In this document: positions 32,851 through 45,232 of the stretch, in pieces
Numbering within the stretch: the first letter of the stretch is position 1
How the letters are laid out: every line of letters starts with the position of its first letter
From: Charina bottae
Lineage: Eukaryota; Chordata; Lepidosauria; Squamata; Charinaidae
Reading direction: 5' to 3'
Length of the DNA: 64,000 nucleotides
NCBI GenBank assembly: GCA_023362775.1
Contig: JALMGJ010000002.1
Location: 74,873,414 to 74,937,413 of the forward strand
Notes under the pieces: generated by a model
The model's database searches: none
Seen by the model: only the letters and a program-made list of their open reading frames with translations
What the model was told of the DNA's origin: nothing
Made by a program: the position numbers and the translations under genes

Positions 32851-34636
32851 GTCAGTATTTGCAACTAATGAAATATTTTATTGTAGGGATTCAAGTGCTA
32901 TAAAGAGTCAAACATTTATAAATAATGTAAATGTTATAAGTTGGTTATTAAAAATATTTATCATATTCCAAACCAAGTATTTTTTCAATCTTACAATTTT
33001 TATGCATCTATTTATAAACAGTATCAGAGGACATGGCAAAATCCAGCCAACATTGGCTGATGTTGAAAAAGCTAAAAGTAGAATATGGATAGTACTTGGA
33101 TGGGATGTCCTGTATAGGTATTTCCTGGTGACAGATTTGTCAAACTTAGCTCAAGCAGAACTATCTTTATATTTTATATAATGAGTGAGATCCAGATGTG
33201 TTCTTCCATGAACACAAATAGCCTGGATTCAGCAATGGATTCTGTTAGTAGTAGTAGGAATGATTTTCACTGCTTTCCCCTTTCTTCTTTATGCCCACTT
33301 CTAACATATTTTTCAAAAAGGTCCCATAAATGTGTAAAAGTTTTTATAGGGATTGCACAGGACTACAGAAGGAAGGGAGATCAAGACTTAACAGCCCTCT
33401 TAGAAGATCCAGCACAATCAATTACTGTATTCCATCATTTCTTTGGTACCAGAAGCTTGCATACTAATGCTATTTAGCTTACTTTATACTTTATACAGGT
33501 GGTCCTCAACTTATGACTATTCATTTAGCAACCATTCAAAGTTACGACGGCACTGAAAAAAGTGACTTATGACCGGTCCTTGCACTTATGACTGTCGCAG
33601 TGTCCCCGCAGTCATGTGATCAACATTTGGGTGCTTGGCAACCGGCATGTATTTATGACAATTGCAGCATCCCAGGATCATGTGATCGCCATTTGCGACC
33701 TTCCCAGCCAGCTTCCAACAAGCAAAATCAATGGGGAACTGCGTGATTGGCTTAATGACCGCAGCAAAAAAGGTCATAAAATCAGGTGTGATGATACCTT
33801 GCTTAATGACCGCACCACTTAACAATGAATTTTCCAGTCTCTATTGTGGTCATAAGTCGAGGACTACCTGTACATGGAGCTGCTCTTGAAGATGGTCCAA
33901 AAACTTTGGTTAGGACAGAATTTGTCTACAAGATTACTAATTAGGATCATGTCTTGCAATTAGATTATACTAGTATTTTGTAGTATTACTGACTCTTGCT
34001 CCACTTGTCGGTCCAAATCAAAAGGCTTCTTTTTTGTTTGGGACTATGGTATCTGAAAGACAGCCTCTTTTCTATTTAAGCCTTGAGATTATCAACAGAG
34101 GCTAGCTGTATGGTAATGAGTGAAACATCTTGTCAGTGTTGTCTTTTTAGTTGTAGAATCCCATCCCCAGAGATAAAGGGTGGGCAACCTTTTCTTTTTT
34201 ACTGCAAGACAGAAACAATCCCTGGAAAATTTTTAGGGAAAGGATAGGGTTGCTGAGTGAGCATGATATATGCATTCAAACACACCTTCCATATTTGCAA
34301 ATCTATTTTTCTCTCCCCACCCCCCCATGGTAGGGAACCTTTAGTCTTGCACTTGAAGTATATTTGGTATAGGAATAATTGTTACTCTTCATGAAAAACT
34401 GAAATAAAAATAATAAATAAAGAGGATAATCTATACATTCTGTCTCCATGTGAATACATTGTAGATGGACTTCTTGCTTTCTACCAATAGATTCTAAGAT
34501 ATCGGCTGTAACTCTTCAGATAACTGTATCTCTCACAGACCAAATCTACTGTCAAAGGTTTACTAGGAATTGCAATCAATTTAGTATCTTCTGGTAATCT
34601 TCACTTTCAATTTCTCTCCCATATCTTTTTTTCTAG
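32851..34636 (+). other. ERC2: ERC2 intron, 1.8 kb
   Basis: GT...AG, phase 0. It holds one Tc1/mariner MITE (33496-33870). The acceptor has a T-rich tract ending TTTTTTTCTAG. Confidence 0.88.
33496..33870. mobile_element. Tc1/mariner-type MITE, copy 1
   Basis: Terminal repeats CAGGTGGTCCTCAACTTA and TAAGTCGAGGACTACCTG flanked by TA on each side (33494-33495, 33871-33872). The 375-bp interior repeats 'cttatgac' and 'tgaccgc' motifs and contains no transposase. The family is a very common squamate repeat. Confidence 0.88.
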
Positions 34637-34777
34637 TCTAGCTTAATTGACCTCAAAGAACATGCATCATCATTGGCTTCGGCAGGGCTGAAAAGAGACT
34701 CCAAATTAAAGTCTTTAGAAATAGCCATCGAGCAAAAGAAGGAAGAGTGTAGTAAGCTAGAAGCACAACTGAAAAAG
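34637..34777 (+). CDS. ERC2: ERC2 coding exon (coiled coil), 141 bp
   Basis: 47 codons, phase 0 at both ends, from SSLIDLKEHASSLASAGLKR to CSKLEAQLKK. The acceptor is TTTTTTCTAG and the donor GTAAAC. ALKR-type residues at ASAGLKRDSKLKSLEIA favour ERC2. The LKK end is the point where ERC family transcripts can vary: the next constitutive exon starts with AHEAEEE, and a candidate in-frame microexon (37600-37635) lies between them. Confidence 0.95.
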
Positions 34778-37599
34778 GTAAACATGATGGGGTATTATTG
34801 GTTCTTGCTCTAGTTGCATGTTGGCATTTTTGCAGTGAAAAAATGTTAATTTCTGTTAGTTTCAAGCTTTCAAGTTTCAAGTATTAATGATTTGAATGTT
34901 TACACTGTGCTTTATCAGTTTTTCCACTAAAAAGCTTTTTTGTTACTGAAAATGTTTGCATCTCATATATTGCTATCAAAGGATTTTTTATAAGCTTAAA
35001 ATAGAAGGGCCATTTATTATTAGTAGGGCTTTAGCTTTGTTCATAAGGAAAAAAATCTATCTATATATAATGGAATATTGGATAGGATGTATAGCACATC
35101 TAATCACATTTAATCTAATATTTATCACAATAATTTTTAGAATCACATTAACACATTTTCTATCATACCTTACAGTATTTATCCTTATGTCAATTACTAT
35201 TGTGTCTGGTCATTGTTGAAAGACAAACTCATGGCATATTTCTTGATTTAAGTATCATGTTTGCCTTCCACACCTTGTAAATAGCCATGTTGCCAATGTT
35301 GGCATTAACCTACAAAATAATAGAATATTCTACTTCTTATACTCTAGTTGATGCTTGGCAGTTCAAGACAGCATACTAGAAAACAAAATATAGCAATAAA
35401 CATAAACAAACACTGTCAGCCGATTAAACTCTGATGTAAAGTAGTCTGCTGGTATCAATATGGCACAAAATACATCCAGCGCACCACTGTAGATTTGATA
35501 TCCACAGCATTCATGGGTCATGCACACTATAGTTAAATTATGTGTAGCAGTTATTCTTTCTTACAAATTTGCATGCTATTGCAGTCATGCAAAGCCTCCA
35601 GAATCTTCCTTGCTAGGCTGTGCCATGTTTGTTCTGGGAAACTAAACACCATTTTAAAGTGTCAGATTGTCCACTTCAAATAAAGATCAATTCTCATATC
35701 ATTTTGCTTTTGATTTAAGTCAGTGCTGTCTACAACCCCGGTCCCAACTGTGGCTTTGGAAGTAAACCAGGAATTTGTGAACTTAGCAATGAAACTATTC
35801 AGACTTGATATAGTTAGCGAGGAATGTGAGTAGCGTGGGCACTCTTCCACGGAAGCCTTGCTTATGGGTTACAACTGACAGCTGGTTGGCCACTATGGGA
35901 CCAGAATGTTGACTTACTGAGCCTTTTTGTCTCATTCAGCAGGACTCTATTTTAACTTTTTTAAATGTGTTGGTTGATTTAGCTTACAGCAGCATCACTT
36001 TTCCGCAGAACTGTAGCCTTGAGATAGATTAGGGTTTTCTTTTTTTTGATGTGGTAAAAGAAAGTTCTTTCTGAATGAAAAGAAAAGGCTTAATGAAAGA
36101 AAGAAGAAAAGAAACCCGCCTCATTATGTATTATATCATAAAGATAATGTCTATATGGTCTGAAGGAAAACATTGGTTGTGAATAATAATTATCTACGAA
36201 TGATAATTTCTAATTTATATTTCATTTGGTTACATTAAATTCAAGACATCATTTGGAAAAAATGATCACCGGAAAGCTTAAAGTGCAGGCATTTTCATTT
36301 TTAGGAAAGCCATTAAGTTTGGGCATTTAGTTTTTAATGATAATGTCAATGGTCAAAATGCCTTAATTCCTAACATATATCCCTTTTAAAAATTGCTTTC
36401 CCTGGTAGTGATGAAAATTGATGGGTCTAGAAATTAAAGATATGAGATAGTTAAAATACTGGTTATCTGTTGTAAAAGGAAATCATAAAATAATTATGAT
36501 TGTAAGGAATAATAAATGAAACTCATTCTGGAGTTAATTTGAAGAGAAGAAATGTATTTCCCACTTTTTTCCCCCCCCTGGTGGTTACCATATTGTTATG
36601 TTTGGAAGTCAGGAATAGATCAAGTGGAACCTGAATTAACCATAGGAGAGTATTATTAAAGCAAGACCCTTGTGGGTTCTCGGGCCTCACCTTTCCACTG
36701 CTGTCTCAAGCATGGCTCTGAAAGTTGAGGTGGGACCCTGAAGAATGTTTCTAATCCAGGGATAGTTACTAAGCTGGAAAGAGAAATTTGGGGAGCAGGG
36801 GTGTCTGGGTCACACAATCAAAGCCTCACCTGTTAAATGCATACAAAGGGGCATGGCAGTCATGGCTTCCATTTTGACTTTTTTGACCTCCTCCTGTGGA
36901 CCCCTGTGCTGGGCAGTGCCACTGTACCTGTGAAAGCACTGGTGATACATGCATAGGATTCTCCAGCTCCTGAAGTAATGAAATAAAAATTACGTGTTGA
37001 AGTTTATTTCAGAAGATGTCTCTGTTTCCATTGTTATACCACTACTTTTATATTTATCAGCTATAATTTTCCATCACTTCTTAGATTTGGCCACTACTAT
37101 TACTAGCTAAGCTATACACTGTTCTGTATTGAAATAAAATGGAAATTGAGTTTTATATTAATATGAAAGGAAAGCTCTACATTTAACAATAAAGTCTAAT
37201 TAATCTTTTCTTATTACCATCTTTGAACCTTTGATGATAAATTGCAGCCTTGGCCAAAAACACTTCTAATGATTCATTGCTAGAAACCAGCACTTAATGT
37301 ATCATCAGCAGTGGACAGCTTTCTGTATTTCATGGATTATTTCGCTTGAGGAAGGGAAAGTAACACAAACCTTGGATTTTGTACTTTAGCCATTCCTTTC
37401 TAGGAGCCAAAATCAACAGTTGTTTTTCCCTAGAGATTCTCACATCCAGTAAGGAATGCTTAGAAACTTAAAATTTCTTCTTTTTTAAATTCCAAGTTCT
37501 TCTGTGCAAATATGCCAGTTTTGCTAAGCTAATACTGTTTTCCTGGATCTTTCCTTCTTTTCCTGTCTGTGCTTCATTCTTCCCAACTTTGCAATGTAG

Positions 37600-37635
37600 C
37601 AAGCTGAACAATTGTTCAATCAGATGTACAATCCC
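37600..37635 (+). CDS. ERC2: Candidate ERC2 microexon, 36 bp, 12 codons
   Basis: CAAGCTGAACAATTG...AATCCC encodes QAEQLFNQMYNP. It has a long pyrimidine tract (37555-37590), an acceptor TTTGCAATGTAG and a consensus donor CCC/GTAAGT. It is a multiple of three in a phase-0 intron, so inclusion adds 12 residues between AQLKK and AHEAEEE without shifting the frame. A TGC sits 8-10 nt before the exon, as in SRRM4-dependent neuronal microexons, and a GCATG (RBFOX core) lies 26 nt after it. The residues are not coiled-coil-like and would make a local break or binding loop. This is inferred from splice signals and phase; no transcript evidence is available here. Confidence 0.72.
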
Positions 37636-38330
37636 GTAAGTCTCCGCTGTAACATATGAAAGCATGAGGATCTATTTACCCACCATGATGTTCTATTCTT
37701 CCTCTGTAGAGCTTTGCAGAACCTATAATGACCTCATTTGCATTGTGTTAAATTAAGTGGGCTCTGTGGACTTTAAGGCCAATTTTCTTTTTAAAGATGT
37801 AGAAAATGGTATTCGTTAAAAATTGGACAAATAAGCCTCGCATTTAAAGTTTGTATTGCCTTCAGGTCCTCAACTGCTTAATTTGTAAGAAAGCATGCAA
37901 ATATCAAGCTTTACTGTTATTTTACTGCTATGCTCACAGCATACTTTATTAGATCCTTCAAATTAAATGTAAGCTTTGGAAAGTTATTCACCGTTTCTCA
38001 AAAATATTAATAAATGCTGTTATCCTGGAACAAGTGTTATTGTATGGTACGCATTAGTTAGTAGATACCTGAATTTTCAGGTATAAAAAAGATCAATGTC
38101 CAGCATTTGCAATATAATTTAATTCAGTCATTTGACTATAGTTACAGACCCATGGCAATGTCTATATCAAAAAAAGTAGAAAAAGTAAAAAAAAAAGATT
38201 AAGAACACAATAAAATGATAGAACATGCAGGCATGTACAATCAAATCGTATTGGTCATCCAAGGCACCGCTTAGGCACTTATACTTATATGTTACTTATA
38301 AGGCAGAGGACATTGTAGGAGGAGAGCCCC

Positions 38331-38484
38331 GTTAGTCTATGGCAGCCCAAAATAAGAGGAGTCTGGTAGCACCTTTTCTGGCTACAAAAATTATTAAAAG
38401 GCATCAGCTCATGAAAACGGATGCCTTTTAATAAAATCTGTTATCCATAAAAGGTGCTACCAGACTCCTCCTGATCTATGGCAG
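38331..38484. mobile_element. Penelope-like foldback, family C (short, decayed)
   Basis: Inverted arms of about 50 bp (38355-38405 and 38420-38470) share 'gaggagtctggtagcacctttt'-type sequence on opposite strands. The text resembles a widespread reptile repeat ending 'aaggtgctaccagactcctc', which I recall carrying a hammerhead-like block. Only a decayed 'catgaaaacggatgcc' piece of that block is left. Boundaries and target duplication are uncertain. Confidence 0.5.
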
Positions 38485-39029
38485 AAGACAGAAACATATT
38501 CATTGTTTCTCTAATATCTTTGCTTCTGTTTGCCAGTAGGATATAAATAATAGTGATAGAATCTTATTTATTGTTTCTCTAATATCTTTGTGTCTACTTA
38601 ATTGACATTAAATACCTTTGCTTGTATCTGCCAGGGTGGTTTGCTGTAATAGGGGTTACAAAACCTACATGCGCATTTCTATAAAAATTATGTCAGAAAA
38701 AGAACAATGATTGGATTTATCTATTTCACATGAGCAGGTGTGCTTTTCATATGGTCTCCCTCTGAAAGGGCTCTCATTACTGCAGGTGGCACAATGTTAC
38801 ATCAGAGTCTTGCAATCTTTTGGAACACTGTTAAAACACAGTCGTGAGCCTGCTTGATTGAAAATAAGGCCAGCAACACTTTTGCTGATGTGCACGTAAC
38901 TGGGAGAATGAAATAATCAATGACTATTTCAACCAAAGAAATATAATCTTGTTTTCCTTTTGAACACTTGAGTTGTATGTGTATAGTATTAGCAACTCTT
39001 TTTTAAACCACCCATGTGGCATCTTAAAG

Positions 39030-39270
39030 CAGAGCTTTCCAAAGTGTGTGTCGTGACATAAAAGTGTGTCGCCTGCGGGGCCCAGATGTGTCGCGTGAAA
39101 ACCCAGAAGCGCTGATGGCACGCCATCAGCGCTTCCGGGTTTTCCCGCGACGACACACCAACGGCGACGCGCAAAAAACGAAAGCGGCAGCAGCGCTTCC
39201 AGGTTTTCCCGCGGTGACACACCAACAGCGGGGTTGGTGTGTCGCCGTGGGAAAACTTTGGAAAGCCCTG
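39030..39270 (+). mobile_element. hAT MITE family 1, copy 2
   Basis: 241 bp, CAGAGCTTTCCAAAG...CTTTGGAAAGCCCTG, with the perfect 8-bp duplication TCTTAAAG at 39022-39029 and 39271-39278. Same family as 30980, 57431 and 61501. Confidence 0.95.
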
Positions 39271-39658
39271 TCTTAAAGACTTGTTAATGTTATTGTGACA
39301 TTGCATACAGCGTGCTTCCACAATTGGGTGAGAGTAGAGCATACACCATAAATCAACCAGCATTCCTAATCTGAAAATCATTTTTGAAGAACAAGTATGT
39401 TTATGTACATATATTATATAAATCAAAGCTATTTTCCTATATGCATTGATAGAGTTACACTAATAATGACAGAACATTGTGTTATAGTCTCCTATATTAT
39501 GAGATTATGTTGTATTAGAGTTTTGTAATTCCAGTCTGAAGGTAAGACATGTCTCTAAGCAAGATAGGCATAATATACAGAGGCATTATGTCCCCTCTTA
39601 GTACTGGAACAAATTCCACTGTTGTAATAGAAATATTGAGTGAGTAAACAAGAGGTTT

Positions 39659-39797
39659 AACAGCGTTCCGCGCATGTCATGCCGGCCACATGACCGCAGA
39701 AGCGTCTTCGGACAGCGCTGGCTCTTCGGCTAAGAAACGGAGATGAGCACCGGCCCCTAGAGTTGGACAGGACTGTGCAGGGAAAAACCTTTACCTT
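39659..39797 (+). mobile_element. Sauria-type SINE, 5'-truncated
   Basis: Contains 'cagcgttccgcgcatgtcat', 'cggacagcgctggctcttcg' and 'gagatgagcaccggccccta', with tail 'acctttaccttt'. A 14-bp duplication, TAAACAAGAGGTTT (39645-39658 and 39798-39811), gives exact limits. Only the 3' half of the SINE was copied. It matches the body of the copy at 21974-22253. Confidence 0.92.
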
Positions 39798-40570
39798 TAA
39801 ACAAGAGGTTTCATAAAACATTCAGTTATTCAAAATTAGCCTGTAATTATATTAAGTATTGGGTAGGACTAAGCTGTATAAAACCTGGAATTATTCTTAT
39901 TATGCTCTGCTGATTGGGTGGGTCAGCTGTTTTCATTCACTTTAAGTGTATCAGGCTTATGCTGGAGATAAATTATCAATGAAATATGACATGTTTTTTT
40001 TTTAAAAAAGAAAGTGGATTTCTAGCAAGATAATATTGGATGAATGACAAATGGGTATGATTGCTCCCAAAAGATAGAAATGAGCTTAATTTCCCATCTA
40101 GGACTGCCCTCTGAACTGGGATGTTTGTAGAGGTACAGAGTAAAGAAGGCTTGAAATTACTCCTCACCAGAAGCATTCTAACACCCATTTCATTCAAGTA
40201 AGAAGATTTCCATTGTCTTGTTTCAAATATAGAATCTTTCTATCTGGACCCACTATAGCAAATGAAAGAGATGCTTCATACATATGTCCCCAGTATAGAA
40301 AGGTATGTTCATTGAGACTCAGCTTGCCCACTCTTTCTGACAAAGAGTCTTAGTGTGACTCAGGGAATAAATACATAAAAATCCCCTGAGAACCTGAAGG
40401 ATCCTGTGAGTTGCATACAAGTTTCGCATGAGAGATCCTGTGAGTAGTGTGTGATGGGAGGAGGCTGTCATAAACCTTACTCCCTAACCTCAGTGCAACC
40501 TATATTTTGCAAACTGTTCCCAGTTCCTCACCCTTTTTTTTTGCTTTAAATCCTGCCAAAAACACTACAC

Positions 40571-40675
40571 CAGTGTTTCTCAACCTTGGCAACTTGAAGA
40601 TGTGTGGCCACTGGCTGGGGAATTCTGGGAGTCGAAGTCTACACATCTTCAAGTGGCCAAGGTTGAAAAACACTG
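40571..40675. mobile_element. hAT hairpin MITE family 2, 105 bp
   Basis: CAGTGTTTCTCAACCTTGGC at one end and its near-complement GCCAAGGTTGAAAAACACTG at the other. The inverted repeat is long enough for most of the element to fold on itself. The perfect 8-bp duplication CACTACAC lies at 40563-40570 and 40676-40683. Confidence 0.94.
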
Positions 40676-41289
40676 CACTACACTGATTTAAATTCAATTA
40701 TACTGGCTTAGTATCACTACGAAACAGAGTCAGTATGACACAGAGAAGAGGGAACCTATCCAGGCTGAGAGGTTGCATACTGCTATTTGATTTTCTCAGA
40801 GTGTTAAACCAGAACTTGACATTTCTCACTCGCAGTTCTATAGCTAAAATAAAACATAATTTGGCTCGGGCAGCTGCCATGGCAAAAGGCGAACAGTGAG
40901 AGGACTAATGTAATGCATTGCTTTTAGTCAAGATCTTGGTCAGGATATTCTCTGTAACAGATTTATCAAATTGCAACTCATCAGATTGCCACAAACGATT
41001 ACAATGCACTGCTTTGAAATGATAGAATCCAGAAGGTCATCAAGCCCATCATCCTACCTCAAGGCAAAATGTTTTTACTTAAAATGGAGACATTTCTGAG
41101 CATTATGCTGTCTTTCCATTCACAATCTACATACTAAATAAAAATGAATGCCTGATGAACAAAGTTGTAAACTGATGCTCCTGCATTTTTATTAAAAAAA
41201 AACCCCACAGTAATTCCCTAGCCAGTGATTTGAAACATCACTTCTAGGTTACTGCTACAGTGAGGTGCTGTTAACTCTTCTGGTAACCT

Positions 41290-41480
41290 TGTACGTGGAC
41301 TGGTGCAATGTGCTCTACATGGGATTGTCTTGAAGACTACTGAGAAATTGCTGTTTTAAAGACTACTTTGAATGAGCCTTGAAAACCTGTATCATCCCCC
41401 AGGCCTTGGAATAGTTATTGGGCCCCCTTGGGTTGGGTGTTGTGTGAGGAAGAGGATTTTTATTATTGCCTCTGGGCAAC
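41290..41480 (+). repeat. L2 LINE fragment
   Basis: 'gactggtgcaatgtgctcta' and 'catgggattgtcttgaaga' match the DYCNALYMGLPLK-coding part of the L2 at 22294-23034. Further 3' sequence near 41340-41480 is deleted and decayed. Confidence 0.65.
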
Positions 41481-41894
41481 TATAGTTCTTTTCTGTTACT
41501 GTGATGTTTCTTGTCTTTTTATAAATAAATTAACAGGCAAATTTTCTGAAAGTTGATTTTTGGGGCACTTAAAAAAATTAAAGAACATGTTGATTTGGGG
41601 CAGATTTATAATAAGCAGTATTTGTGTTCCTCTGAAAAGTAATAAAAGGGGAAAACCATATGTATTCTGTGACCCTGGAAGGACATCTTTAGAACAGTGG
41701 TCAGGTTGGAGGGCAAGAGCCCCAGGGAACTCAGATCTGCACTCTTGTGTGCCTGATATTTCTCTCATACTTTCCTCTGATGGGTTCAGTGGTCAAACTG
41801 CTTCACAACTTGAAATTGCCATTGTGTTAAAAACAACAACGACATCATCAACAACAACTCAAAGACTCAGGTCTTCAGCAAAATAATAATTAAT

Positions 41895-42060
41895 AGCCAG
41901 TGTGTGAGGTGGGGAAGATGTTTGACTAGGACTGGGGTCTTTGTCTTCCATGGAAGCTCAATGGATGACTTGGGGCCAGTCACACACTCTCAGCAAAACC
42001 TAGTGCACAAACTTGTTGGGAAAAAATAGGAGGAAGGAGAGGAGTGTCTACTGCCTTTTG
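41895..42060 (+). repeat. tRNA-type squamate SINE, decayed
   Basis: 'agccagtgtgtgaggtgggg', 'ttggggccagtcacacactc' and 'ctcagcaaaacctagtgcac' follow the order of the better copy at 63250-63475, read in the opposite orientation. Confidence 0.6.
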
Positions 42061-43559
42061 CTCCTGCGTGAAATGTGGGACATAACATACCAATAGATAC
42101 TAATGGAATTGGTGGATGTCCAGAGTTAATTCTGTTCACAGACAGTGCTTCCAGATACAGCTTGTATTGTACAGTCATTCTATCCCTATTTTGCAGGAGC
42201 AAAAGTTAGAATTCTGATGAGTCCTGATGGTATTGTATACCATTTATAATCCCATTGCCTCAGTCTTTTTTCTTGTCAGAGGAAATCCATTAAAGAAATC
42301 AAGATAGAATAGCTACATAATGCTTTTCAGTTGATAATAACTGTCTGTGTGAAAACACACCAATAAACAGCCATTCACCTATCTCCCAACCTAATTTGGC
42401 TGTAGTTTCTGTCTTTAATGGTTTGTGGATTATAATGTTTATATTTTTAAATCCTTCAGTTTGTCCTGAGGTAATCTGTATTTTGTAGAAAATGTTTTTG
42501 TCTTCTACATTAAAGGAACACTATCCATTGGATTCTGTTTTTCTAAATGTTTGCAGAAAATAATGACAAGCAGCAAACAATTTTTAAATTCAGTTTAGAG
42601 GACAGCTCTAATTATAGCCTCCAATCAATCCCAGCTATTAACTAATAACTAGAATTGAACCATCTCTGATGGCATGGTGTTGATAAATACAATTTGAAGG
42701 ATCTAAGGTATTTTCTTGCATGCATCTTTCTGCTGTCTCATTTATTATTCATACTCATATTTTGGCTCTTCTAAATAAATGTGTATTGCTCTTATGTTTA
42801 TGTATCAGTGTTGGAAGAATAAGTGATGCATATAATATGGTAATAAATAATGCACACATTTTCACTTTCTTTACATTCATTACAATAAAGTAATATTGTT
42901 GTATGTAATAATTTGAATAACAAGGAAAAATAATGCAGAGATATGTAAGACTGGTTCATTCATAAGAACTGGTTAGGTTTCTCTCCCCTTCCCCCAAATT
43001 TGACCCCTTCTCTCTCTGTGGGTGTGCAGAAACATGAAAACTAGTTGACAGTTCGTAAACTGTCATTGTAAGACATGGATATACTACACAAAAGAAGTCT
43101 CATGTTCTAGCAGTTTTGTAAAATAATTTATAATTCATTCAGCTTTCTATAAATATTTGGAGACAATCAAATTGCATGAGTGTAATTATGACTGTATAAA
43201 ATAATGGATGGATCTCCTTTTCTTTAAGCTTATCCTGGATATGATCCCAAAATAGCTAAATTATGCTGCTGCTGCTGCTGCAATCCATCAGGACTAGCAG
43301 AGGCAGTTGACTTTTAATATACCCTAAATGTTGCTTGGCCTTGAAAACCTGCAAGGCTGAAGCAACTATGCACCTTCCACTGAGTCTGCTTTGACAAAGC
43401 AGTTGCAATAGTTCTTTGGGCCAATTCATTGAACCCCAGATGTGTATCTGGTTGCCTGCACTTATGCTGCCAGCAGAGAAAGTGGAGAGGCCTTTAATAC
43501 AGCCCAGCTGTATGTGAACCACATCCTTAGTGGACATCATTATTCTGTCTCCCAATCTG

Positions 43560-43635
43560 AAATATCCATAGGATTATAGTATGTAAAGATTGGAAGGGGC
43601 ATTGGACATCTTGTAGTCCTAGCCCGGTGCAGGAA
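43560..43635 (-). repeat. CR1 3'-end fragment
   Basis: 'ataggattatagtatgtaaa', 'gattggaaggggcattgg' and 'tagtcctagcccggtgcagg' are antisense to the CR1 3' end. Confidence 0.6.
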
Positions 43636-44344
43636 TATTTTTATTCTTAACTTTGTCTACTGAATATACTATTAAGCAATAAAGACCAGTAGATGGAAAT
43701 TGGGTAAAAAATTATGAAGAGGTCTGCAGATAGCTTCTGTATCCTCTTGATGGACTTTGAAAATGAATGAGTGGATAAAGGATGAAAAGGGTAAAAAAAG
43801 GAAAGCTCTGATCTATCTTGGGATTTCCAAGCAACTTAATATGAGATGCCTAGTATAGTTACTACAATGAGCCCTGCCCTTAATACTTTGTGGAATTGTT
43901 TAGAGTTGCAGAAAATTTATTTTAACACCATGAAGCTGAAGGAACATAGGAAACAAACTTCTGAGAGTAGAGTTAGTATGTATATTGCTACCCAATCCAT
44001 AGGCTATCTGGAGAATATACCTTAAGTGGCTTTTCCTGGTGACTTGCTCAGTGTGAACATTCTAGTGCTATATGATAGATATTGCAGTACACTCATAGTG
44101 AAGCTTTCCCATACTTCACTATCTTGTTTTTTCAGTGTACAGCATTGATATCTATAGTATGTGCATGGGAAGTGCAGTATGTGGGCCCTGGAAGATGAAC
44201 CACTAGATGCAACCAATTAATATACAAGAAGCCACCTTTGATACAAAGAGCTCAATGCATTTTGCATAGCAGACTCTTTTTACCCCCCACTAGAAGTGTC
44301 CACAGGGGAGGGAAATAAAAAAGTCAAGATGGTGGATGCAGCTA

Positions 44345-44762
44345 CAGGCAGTTCTTGGTTAAAGACAGTAATTGGGACTGGGAACTCCGTTGCTAAGTGA
44401 CATGGTTGTAAAGTGTGATGTCACGTGACTGTGCCGACTTACTCCAGCAGTTCCAGTTGCAATGGTTAGGTGAATCCCACATGGTCATTGGGCATGACAT
44501 AATGTGATCACTATTTGCGACCTCCATTGACTTTGCTTGTCGGAAGCCCGCAGGGAAGGTTGCAAATGGTGATCACGTGACCATGGGATGCTGCAACCGT
44601 CATAATTGCATGTTGGTTGCCAAGCACCCAAATTGCTATCATGTGACTGCAGGGACGCTGCAATGGCCGCAACTTCAAGGACCTGCCATAAGTCTCGGTG
44701 TTTAGCACCGTTGTAACTTTCAACGGTTGCAGAATGAATGGTTGTTAACTGAGGACTACCTG
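44345..44762. mobile_element. Tc1/mariner-type MITE, copy 2
   Basis: Ends CAGGCAGTTCTTGGTTAA and TTAACTGAGGACTACCTG with TA on both sides (44343-44344, 44763-44764). 418 bp, same family as 33496-33870, more diverged. Confidence 0.85.
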
Positions 44763-45049
44763 TATGTAATCGAAGCCATGCTCTGTTTTACATTTGGCCA
44801 CCATCTTGACTTTTTTGACAGCCCTTTGCAGACCATCCTGATCCCCACATTCATATTACACTGTAGCTCCAGTGGCTCTCAAATCGAAAGGATGATTTTG
44901 AACCTTTTGAAATTGGTTTACAGTAGATGCAGATTTGGCATATAGATGGCCTTGGTTACCCTGATGATTGCTGAATATGGGAAAGACAGCACTGTGATCT
45001 TGCTGATACTCCTGGATGTCTTGGCAGCTCTTTATAACATTGACTATAA

Positions 45050-45232
45050 TATTGGGTAGAGTTGGGCTTCAGGGTTTAGTGACCGTGGTCTAGTCAACAG
45101 ATTGCCGACCACCTTGCCTCTGAAGATGCCAGCCACAGTTGCCAGTGAAACGTCAGGAAATCTGTTGCCTAGACCACGGTCACTAAACCCTGAAGCCCAA
45201 CAGATACAGGCCATGAAAGCCTACACCAGTAT
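45050..45232. mobile_element. Penelope-like foldback related to family B, 183 bp
   Basis: The arms 'gttgggcttcagggtttagt' and its complement near 45180-45202 pair over more than 30 bp. The 11-bp duplication ATTGACTATAA lies at 45039-45049 and 45233-45243. The loop side contains CTCTGAAGATGCCAGCCACA and GTGAAACGTCAGG, the hammerhead block of family B. Confidence 0.85.
45116..45158 (+). ncRNA. Hammerhead-like motif, stem II decayed
   Basis: CTGAAGA and GAAACGTC are present, and CCT and AGG can close stem I. The expected GCCAG/CTGGC stem II is broken, since the second half reads GCCAGT. Probably inactive. Confidence 0.5.

Noticed and set aside
33496..33870. A CRISPR-like or satellite array because of repeated 'tgaccgc' blocks
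   Set aside because: The blocks are internal to a TA-flanked MITE, irregular in spacing, and the genome is vertebrate.
38336..38484. A 10-bp target duplication TCTATGGCAG around the family-C foldback
   Set aside because: The flanking text resembles the element's own end sequence, so the match may be internal and not a true duplication.
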